Below, piece after piece: positions 56,112-64,000 of a stretch of DNA of 64,000 bases. Source of the DNA: Aspidapion aeneum (lineage: Eukaryota; Arthropoda; Insecta; Coleoptera; Brentidae); assembly GCA_963576565.1 (NCBI GenBank), contig OY755040.1:83113321-83177320 (forward strand), given 5' to 3'. How positions within the stretch are numbered: the stretch's first letter is position 1; each line of letters opens with the position of its first letter. The notes under the pieces were generated by a model. That model worked only from the letters and a program-made list of their open reading frames with translations. It was not told where the DNA came from and did no database searches. A program made the position numbers and the translations under genes.

Positions 56112-58301
56112 ATTATCATAGTCATCTTCTGCCGATTCATAATTAGAATTTTCATCTTCACTATCAGAATGATATTCCTTAAGATCACTGATATGAAAAT
56201 CACCGATCTTCTTTCCATCAGAATCTTTTTAACGATAAGAAATTTTCGAAAGTACTTTATCAACAATAGCTGGAGAATACTTATTTTCAAACTTTGCACA
56301 ATAATTCTTAGATGCATTAGATAAAGGATGATTTTTCTTCCACACTTTGTCACCCACATGAAACTGAAAATCCTTTTTTCTTAAATTATATCGTTTTTCA
56401 TATTTTAAATAAGCATTAAATAACTTCTTTCTAACATCAGAATACAATTTCGGCATTTCTTGCAAGTCTGTAAGTCTAGTATTTTTTTCATTAACAGAAA
56501 CAATATTATTAGCTTTATTGGAAACTTTCCCATAATAATCTCCAGAAACTGGAATATTTTGACCAAAAGATGAGAAACCTGGACTATAAGTACTAGCATC
56601 ATATTGAGCTGTATTTATAGCTAAACAAACTTTATGAATATGCAAACTCCAATCCTTATGATTTTCTCCTATATAACATCTTACAGTAGTAAGAATAGCT
56701 CTATTGGCTCTCTCAGTATGATTACTTTGAGCATGATAAAATAACCCATAAAAAATCTTCTGAACTTTATAACTCTCACAAAACACCTGAAAAGCTTTAC
56801 TTTTAAATTGAGGCCCACAGTCACAAGCTAAAATTTGCGGAACCCCGAATACTAGAAATATATGATTTTCCAAGAACTTAATGATACAAGAAGTTGTTGC
56901 ATTAACCAAGGGACAAACTCACAAACTTTGTAAAATAATCACAACAAGAGCATATTTGTAGGTATTAGATCGAGGATATGGACCAATAAGATCAATTGAT
57001 ATCATTTGGTAAGGAAAAATATCTTTATATACACGCATTAAACCAGGAGTTACATAATTAGGACTTTTATTAGCCTGACAAATCTTACAATTTTTAACAT
57101 ACTTATAAATGTCCTTTCTCATACTCGGCCAATAATATCCTGCTGTTTCTTGATCATGAAAAATTTTTAAAATCTGCTCCCTATTATGTGTAGGAATAAC
57201 AATCTTCCACTCAACCAAGTTACTTTCAATACTATGTTTAAGAAAAACATGTTTATATAATATATTATCTTTAACTAGAAATGAAGGAAATAAGTCTGGA
57301 TTTTTGTTAATTTTTTCAATCATAGAAAGATACCATTTATCTGGTTTTAATAAAGATAAATCCAAAACTGAAATATTTGAAAAAATATGAACAAAATTTA
57401 AAATGTTTTCAGTACTGTCAACTTCACCATTTTCAGTTTCACAGCTTCTAGACAGAGCATCGGCTACAACATTTAGTGTGCCTTTTCTATGTATAATATT
57501 AGATGTTTTATGAGACATTGTTAGAGCCCATCGACTCAATCTTCCCGAGGGATTTGAAATTTTAGTAAACCATTTTAGACTAGCGCAATCTGTAATTATA
57601 TTTATCTCTGCTCCTTCAACATAACCCCTAAAAGTTTCTAACCCAAATAAAACACCCAAAATTTCTTTTTCAGTTGCTGAAAATCGCCTCTGTTGCTTAG
57701 TTAAAGTTTTACTAGCATAAGCAATAGGAAATTCTTTATTATCATCAATTTGAAAAAGAAAAGCACCTAAACCGGTATAGCTTGCATCAGTTTGAATATA
57801 AAAAGGTTTAGAAAAATCTGGACTCACCAAAATTGGAGCACTAGTAATACGTTTTTTTATTTCTTGGAAAGCTTTTTCAGCTTCGTCAGTCCAAGTAATT
57901 TTTTCACCTTTTTTCTTTCCCTTTAATAAATCATTTATAGGAGAAGCAATGGTTGCATAATCTTTAATAAACCTCCGGTAATAAGAAATAAGACCGGTAA
58001 TTCGTTTAATTTCTGTGGTCGTTTTTGGAGAAGGATAGTCTAAAATAGCCTTAATTTTATCTTCTGGCGTTCTTAAACCTAAAACGTCAATACCAAATCC
58101 TAAATAAGATAAGGAAGAACGACAAAAATTACTTTTTTCAAGGTTGATTGTAAAATTTGCACTTGCCAATCTACGATAAACCTCTTTAAGTATACGACAG
58201 TGCTCAGAAAAGCTACTTGATTGGATAATCAAATCATCAGTATATACAAAGACATAGGGCTCTAACTCAGCTCCAAAAAGACTATCCATAGCTCTTTGCA
58301 T
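56112..58301 (-). pseudogene. Gypsy (minus) pol: RT end, RNase H, integrase
   Basis: From 58301 the frame has QRAMDSLF, the RT box YTDDLI, RNase H (QTDASYTGLGAFLFQ), an integrase zinc module (CKICQA) and MISIDLIGPYP (first Asp). The frame breaks near 56915. The next frame has ACDCGPQFKSKAF (second Asp; the usual Asn is Cys) and HTERANRA (Glu). It runs to TAA at about 56232 and then, in register, through an acidic tail (SDSEDENSNYESAEDDYDN) to 56112. Order RT, RNase H, integrase is diagnostic for Ty3/Gypsy. Inactive. Confidence 0.88.
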
Positions 58302-58342
58302 AGTTGCAGTACTATTACAAAACTTGAAAACTACATTTAGGT

Positions 58343-58830
58343 CTACTCTCTTTGTCTAATGGTATTTGATGCTTTACGCAAATCAATGGAACTCAAAAAA
58401 CGAGCATTTCTTAATTTCATCAAAATCTGATCTATTCTCTGCATAGGATATGTATCTTTCACAGTTAATTTATTTAAATTTCTGCTGTCCATTACGACAC
58501 GATATTCACCCGATTTCTTTTCAACCAACCAAAGTGGACTACACCATGGAGATTGAGAAGGTTCAATAATTCCCAACTTAAGCATATCTTTAATTTCTGC
58601 ATGTAAATGTTTTTGTAGGGCAGGTGAAAGAGGATATTGTTTTTGTTTAACAGGTTGGGCATCTCCTGTATCTATATTATGAGAAATTATATTTGTAAGA
58701 CCCAATTTATCTTTTAAATCTAAAGTTTTAAATAAATCTATTATTTCATTTATTTCCTTTTTCTGACTCCGGACTTCTGGTGGAATTGTCGGTCGAACTG
58801 TCCTTTGTATGTTGCGCACCCCCGGAGAAT
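58343..58830 (-). pseudogene. Gypsy (minus) pol: RT N-terminal blocks
   Basis: Frame with IIEPSQSPWCSPLWLVEKK, RVVMDSRNLNKLT and FLSSIDLRKAS, then stop. About 20 codons normally between SIDL and QRAMD are missing. Just upstream the sequence passes directly from the zinc-knuckle region, so the aspartic protease with its DTG motif is deleted. Confidence 0.85.
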
Positions 58831-60180
58831 TCGTTTTTTGGATTGCACCTAAAACATTTATTTTTATATACATCTTTTGCACCACACCCAAAACAAAATA
58901 TTTTTTTAGGAAGATAACACTCAAAATATAAGTGATTTCGTCTGTCACAATTTCAACAAACAACCTGCTTCTTATTCTCTATTGCAGAGTTATTTGAATC
59001 TCTAGAAAACCTAGAAGGTCTTGAGGAATCACCAGAATTATAATTTGTTTTATTTACAAAATCAAAACGTGATGAATTATTAAAGGTAGAATTATAATTT
59101 GACTTATTTGCAAAATTATCAGAAAAACTAGAATAACTTAAATCTGGTTCAAGTAAGCCTTTTCTGGAAGGTGGATGTCTATATCTTTTTGACCTCGAAA
59201 TAGATTTCTCTATACGTTTACAATATATTTGTAAATCTGCAAGTGTAGAAATATCATGATCAATCTCATATAAAGAAAGTCTATCTCCATATTCTGGGGT
59301 TAAACCACGAATAATCTGTTGAACTCTAGTATATTCATCCGGTGGAGTAGTTAAACGTTTATATAAAGCCTCAACACACGAAATATACAAGATAACATTT
59401 TCATTTGGACCCATAGTCCTTTTTACTATTTCATCTGCTAAATCTCTATCATAATCACAGGGAAGAAAATCTGCTTTTAGTTTTAAAACTACATCATTCC
59501 AGCATAGAAAAGTATGTTTGTTTGTAGTAAACCAAACTTTAGCTTTTTTATCAAATAAATCACTAGCACTTGAAAATAAATCAATATCAGAACAACTTCT
59601 AGAAATTTTTAATTCATCTATTCTTTCCAAGAAAGAAACCACAGATTCATTACTATTTCCATGAAAAACACCCCATTTATGTGGTGGAACAAAATTAGAA
59701 TTAGAATGAGGAATAAATAATGATTGTTGGACTTGCATATTTTGTCTAGCTGGTGTGCTATGATTTAACTGGTTTGTATTTTTTTCAAGTTTATCAGCTA
59801 AGTTTCCCTCTAACTCTAACATTCTAGTATAAACTTCTAACTTTTTCTCTGTATCTTCATTAGTAGTTAAATTTAAACGTTGTAATCTCCCCGAGACATG
59901 ATATAAACGCGACTCTATTCTTTTCTTTTCCCTCTCTGTTCCAGAAAATGAGTTAATAATTTTTTTCAAATCATTTAAAGTCTCTGTTATTCCTTTAATA
60001 TCAACTTCAAAACTTAAGCTATTCGTCAACTCGACAAAACTTCGATTTCCATCTTGTTGTCTTATTGCTCCCCTTAAAATTGACTTTTTTTTTATCTACT
60101 GTATAACTTGCTGAACTTTTTACTCCTAGAATTTCTAATTCGTAAGTTAGTTCATTTGTTTTTAAATCCCCTACATCCAT
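58831..60180 (-). pseudogene. Gypsy (minus) gag
   Basis: ATG at 60180 (MDVGDLKTNELTYELEIL); the frame shifts at a run of nine A near 60090 and continues from the codon at 60029 to 58953. A coiled-coil-like start is followed by a retrotransposon gag domain (WGVFHGNSNESVVSFLERID, ending RIEKSISRSKR). The nucleic-acid-binding end has Cys/His clusters (NCDRRNHLYFEC, CFGCGAKD) but a TGA replaces the expected residue before NCDRRNH. Gag forms the particle and binds RNA. Confidence 0.82.
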
Positions 60181-60778
60181 TTTGAATTAAAAAAAAATAT
60201 TACAAAAAAAAATGAAAAAGATAAAAAATATGTATAATATTTTTTATTTATTCTAAAACACAAAAAAAATTGTATGTTTAGCAAAAGATAAATTCTTATT
60301 CTTCTTCTTCTTATAAGATCTCCTTAAATTTCGTAAAAGGTATGTAAAACTTAAATAAATTTTAAGTATTGACAAAGGTAGGTAGGTATTAACTTCAAAG
60401 ATATGTGTTAAATTAAATTTGTTTTTATGTCAAAAAAAATTTAAAAAAATATTGATTTTTACAAAAATCAAAATGTTCAAAAACAGAAAATATCAACAAG
60501 TGTGAATCATCTTTAATATCTTCAATAAAAAATTGTTTATTTAAAATAACCGTAAAGTCACAATAGGTTAGTAAAATTTTGGTAGAAATTCCTTTTTTTA
60601 TATATCTATATATATATATTGAAACACTGAGTCAAGTTTATTCTTATTCTCTCCCTTAATATAAAAGAAAAGAAAATGGGAATAAATTGCTAGACTGAAT
60701 AATGAAAATCTTATATTTTTATTTTATATTATTTGCATAATAATTAAGGGCCCTAATTCTGCGAAAGTGGCGCCTGCG
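60181..60778. other. Leader of the minus Gypsy and spacer
   Basis: A- and T-rich, with a short TA run at 60600-60620. No LTR ends found; the plus-strand Gypsy LTR begins at 60779. Confidence 0.4.
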
Positions 60779-61195
60779 TGTTACAAATTTAAGTTATTTA
60801 AATTTTATAATTGGAATTTGTTTAGGTTTAGTGTAGTATTAGGTTGATTTATCTTAAGGTTGTATTCTTAGTCTAGGTTTTAGTTGCGTTATCTGTGACT
60901 TGCGGTCGCAATAATACGAGAACTTTCCGGACGTCGAAGGCTGCCGGAAAGTTCGAGAGAGATGGACGATCCTATATATAGGGCCGGGGTCGCGCACCAG
61001 GCAGTCAGTCACAGATAACTAACGGTAGTGATCGCTAGATGTTAACGCGAAGTTAATAGGCGTATTAAAGTAGTGAATTGTTAGCAAGTTATCAGTAATT
61101 TTAAGTGCGTGTTTTTGTACATAATTTGTCGAAATAAATTGACGTATCGTTTTCAACAATTGCGAGTTTTAATTTGTCGTTGTGAACCCGTAACA
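60779..61195 (+). repeat. Gypsy (plus) 5' LTR (417 bp)
   Basis: Ends are perfect inverted hexamers TGTTAC...GTAACA, followed after AT by a primer binding site. It contains an 11-bp inverted repeat (60920-60954), TATATATA (60973-60980), an initiator TCAGT (61005-61009) and AATAAA (61133-61138). GC-richer than its surroundings. Confidence 0.92.
60920..61009 (+). promoter_or_regulatory. LTR core promoter: hairpin, TATA box and initiator
   Basis: GAACTTTCCGG and CCGGAAAGTTC face each other across 13 bases, just before a TATA box. The insect initiator TCAGT lies about 32 bases after the TATA box, the expected spacing. Confidence 0.7.
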
Positions 61196-61197
61196 AT

Positions 61198-61216
61198 TGG
61201 TGTCAGAAGTGAGATT
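61198..61216 (+). other. Primer binding site, tRNA-Leu type
   Basis: TGGTGTCAGAAGTGAGATT lies 2 bases after the LTR. It is complementary, except for one base, to the 3' end of leucine tRNAs of the type ending CUUCUGACACCA. Confidence 0.75.
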
Positions 61217-61714
61217 AAAAGAAAGAAATAGTGCAAAGACTATCCTTACACAGTACCACCGGCTAGGACAATTCAAAAGAAGAACAGTAAGTGATTTTGC
61301 CAGAATATTCGGAACTGAATAGTGCAAAGACCACCGGATAGGACAATTGGACAGAAAAACAGTAAGTGATTTTTCCAGAATATTCGAAGAAGTTCGATAT
61401 TGTTTTATTCAAAAACCAGAAGAAATATCCAAAAAGCGACTTCGACATTAGCTTAGTAATTTCAAAAGTAAGAACTAAAAAGAATTTCTAGAAGATTCCA
61501 TAACATTCTACGACGGTCTATTCGAGAACCAAAAGAGATAATCAAAAAGTGACTTCTACATTTGCCTACTAGCAGAAAGAGTAGCATTTACCAGTATATT
61601 CCAGAACATTCCATTAGGTTCTATTTAAGAATTGGAAGAGATATTGAAAAACCGACTTCGACATTCGCTTTGTAGCCCTAAAATACACGTTTTAAGTGAT
61701 TTATCACGAAGTTG
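61217..61714 (+). other. Gypsy (plus) leader with tandem repeats
   Basis: An approximately 91-base unit is duplicated (AGTGCAAAGAC at 61231 and 61322), each with ACAGTAAGTGATTTT. Three further diverged units share AAAAAGCGACTTCGACATT-like phrases near 61430, 61545 and 61650. GTAAGT words could act as splice donors. Confidence 0.65.
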
Positions 61715-64000
61715 ATGCTTACTAGACAAAGATCGGCCAAGATGGAAGATTTAACTAAAATGATGCAGGCTCTAGCAGCTCAAATAGCTCAAAACCAGGG
61801 CGATATGAAACACACCATGGATGACATGAAACAGACCATTGAACAAAATCAGAACGACATGCAGGAAAACTTTGACCAAATAAAGAGCAACTCCGAACAG
61901 CTGGGAGAAGAGTTTAAGACTGCAACCGAAGATCTTAAGGAAGAAATAACTTAAAGAATGCATAGTGTGGAACAAAAGGTACAAAATAAATTGCAGAATG
62001 TAGAAGAAAAGGTACATAATGTTGAAGAAAAGGTACAGAATGTTAGGGAAGAAGTTTTTCAAACCATGGAAGAAAAATTCCAGGACGTGTCAAAACAGCT
62101 TATACAGCTCCAAAAAGAACACAACAAAATGAAAGCTCAGGGATGTGTTGTGAATTCCAACCAAAACATTAAGCCTCCAAATTTCGATGGTACGTCTTCC
62201 TGGTCTACTTATAAACAACAGTTTGAAGCTGCCGCTGCTGCAAATGGTTGGGATGATGAGGAAAAAGCTAGAGCATTGTTAGAAGCTCTACGAGAACCTG
62301 CTCTGGGACTTTTACGGTCCATTCCTGTCGAACAAAAACAGAATTATAACGCTTTAGTGGCAGCGTTAGAAAGAAGGTATGGAGACGAACACTTGCGAAA
62401 TTTACATTGGTCAGAATTAAATATGCGTCAACAAAGACCAGGAGAATCATTGCAGGAGTATGAAGCAGATATCAGGAGGCTGATGTATTTAGCTTACCCA
62501 GACATGCCAGAAAATTACAGAGATCCCTTCACGGTAGATCGCTTTATTAACGGATTACAGGACACGGACTTAGCAAAGTTACTTCGTCGAGAACGCTTCC
62601 AGAATAGCAGTGAAGTGTTGATTCGAGCCCTTGAAATCGAATCATCAAATAATATGTCCAGGCCAAAAGTAAGAGCTGTTTCAATTCAGGAGGGAGAAGA
62701 AATGAGCAATGGACATGAGGTCAACTTAAAAACGCTAAACCAAATGTTTCAATCACTGATAGAGAAGCTTGACTCTTTGAAAGAAAGCAGACGATCCCCT
62801 CCAAATGTAAAGTGTTTCAGATGCGGACGTACAGGGCATATTCAACGCGATTGTCGTGTCCAAATGAGGTCTCGCTCACCATCTAGTGGGACAGAGTACC
62901 GAAGAAGAGATCAGGAAAAACTAAAACTAGTCAACGCAGAGGGGCGGGTGTTGGCTAATGAGAATTTAGCCCCCAAAATTTACTCTATCAAGAGCTTAAA
63001 ACATACTGCTGACAGTCTTAACATCGACGGACTTATTAATGGAAGAAAAGTTAATATAACAGTAGACACTGGTGCTGCCATATCATTGCTTAAGTTCAAA
63101 ATTGCAACGAGATATAAAATTCGACCAACAGAAAAGAAAATAACACTTAAGACTGTGACTGGAGAATCCGCCGACGTGTTGTCGCAGACAGACATAGACC
63201 TACAGCTGGGGAGGTTGAAGATTCGCCACTCGGTATTAGTTGCAGACATAGAAGACGAATTTATTTTGGGAATGGACCTGATAAGTAAACATGGATTTGC
63301 GTTTGATAATAAACTTAATACCCTAAGATTTGGGAACGAAGAGTTCATTTTGTCAAATAGTCACATCAATAAAGAACCAATAAAGGTGGTGGCAGTATGC
63401 ACAACAAGACTAGTCGGTAACAGTGAGACCATAATTTTTGGGAGGCTAGAAAGTAAAACATCAAGCTGCGTCGGACTCATAAGCCAACAAAACACACCCA
63501 ACACCTACCTCGTTGCAAAATCACTAGTTAAAACCGATAAAGACATCCCGATTAGAGTCGCCAATATTTTCCCAAATAGTGTCAAAATTAATAAGGGGGA
63601 GGTGGTAGCATTATTTGAACCAGTACAGAAAGTAACAAGATGTGAAGAGCCAACTTCCGAGGATACAAGCAAGTTACCAACGGAGGTACTTCAGCAATTT
63701 CAGTCAACTTGGCAACATCTCACTCCAGAAGAATTTCGTAAAGCGAGAGAGTTTATAGAAGAACAAAGTAATATCTTTGAAACTAAGAGTAGTTCGGGAC
63801 GCACAAACCTTATTCAACATTCCATCAACACTGGCGATGCCCAACCGATAAGACAGCCCCCAAGAAGACTACCATTGGCCAAACAAGAAGAAGTTCACAA
63901 TCTCATTAATAAAATGTTCAGCGACGGTGTTATTGAAGAGTCATCAAGTCCTTGGTCATCTCCTGTAGTGTTGGTCACTAAAAAGGATGGAAGTACTAGA
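61715..64000 (+). pseudogene. Gypsy (plus) gag-pol polyprotein, partial, one early stop
   Basis: ATG 61715 is followed by 79 codons and a TAA at 61952. The same frame then stays open to the right edge (682 codons); the next ATG is 61958. Counting from there: a Glu/Lys/Val-rich coiled coil to about residue 50 (NVEEKVHNVEEKVQNV), a gag domain to about 230 (FDGTSSWSTYKQQFEAAA), one CCHC knuckle at 286 (CFRCGRTGHIQRDC), the aspartic protease at 370 (VDTGAAISLL, later FILGMDLIS) and RT beginning near 660 (VIEESSSPWSSPVVLVTKK). Gag, protease and RT are fused without a frameshift. Either translation starts at 61958 or the TAA is a nonsense change. The rest lies beyond the window. Confidence 0.9.

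Noticed and set aside
56000..56359. 119-codon frame with an Ile-Tyr repeat tail
   Set aside because: It is out of frame with the Gypsy integrase end and runs into the (TA)n tract.
55656..60778. LTR pair for the minus-strand Gypsy
   Set aside because: Flanks at 55656-56010 and 60181-60778 show no matching sequence or TG...CA ends.

Overview
This is an insect-type nuclear genome window made almost entirely of transposable elements. I see no intact host gene, no rRNA and no functional tRNA gene. It is eukaryotic, and insect is the best guess: BEL/Pao, Ty3/Gypsy, Jockey-like, RTE-like and R1/LOA-like retroelements sit with many TA-flanked hairpin MITEs in AT-rich, microsatellite-rich DNA with spliceosomal signals. 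A beetle or another large-genome insect would fit, but the sequence does not settle the order.

Layout. 1-2513 is the 3' end of a BEL/Pao element (BEL-1) with its 466-bp LTR. 3312-3920 is a leucine-rich-repeat-like pseudogene. An R1/LOA-like LINE starts near 4.7 kb and is interrupted inside its reverse transcriptase at 6795. It resumes in frame at 44732 and ends at 46995. Between lies one 37.9-kb block (6796-44728) with terminal inverted repeats and a 3-bp target duplication, filled with younger insertions. Inside it are hairpin MITEs (8.6-16.3 kb), then a deep nest at 18-28 kb: a Jockey-like LINE contains a TACGTAC-rich element, which contains a TA-flanked MITE, which contains a 7.05-kb nearly intact BEL/Pao element (BEL-4) with a 5-bp target duplication. 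Next come BEL-2 (27.9-29.8 kb), a hAT-like MITE, a second TACGTAC element, a GTCGAAA-motif element, a 510-bp satellite (32.7-33.9 kb) and a giant 9.2-kb palindrome (34.4-43.6 kb). Outside the block are BEL-3 (47.0-53.5 kb, both LTRs), a second satellite array (54.1-55.7 kb), a broken Gypsy on the minus strand (56.1-60.2 kb) and the 5' half of a better preserved Gypsy on the plus strand (60.8 kb to the right edge).

The most striking signal is in the roughly 510-520-bp satellite. Every monomer that spans the region carries, on the minus strand, all conserved parts of a type I hammerhead self-cleaving ribozyme (five copies in two arrays). This resembles the hammerhead satellites and retrozymes known from other animals: minus-strand transcripts should cut themselves into unit-length RNAs.

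The genes do not form a cellular pathway. They are gag, protease, reverse transcriptase, RNase H and integrase modules of selfish elements, most with frameshifts or stops. The useful biological reading is the order of insertions and the ribozyme satellite. Coordinates of element ends come from terminal motifs and duplicated flanks read by eye.
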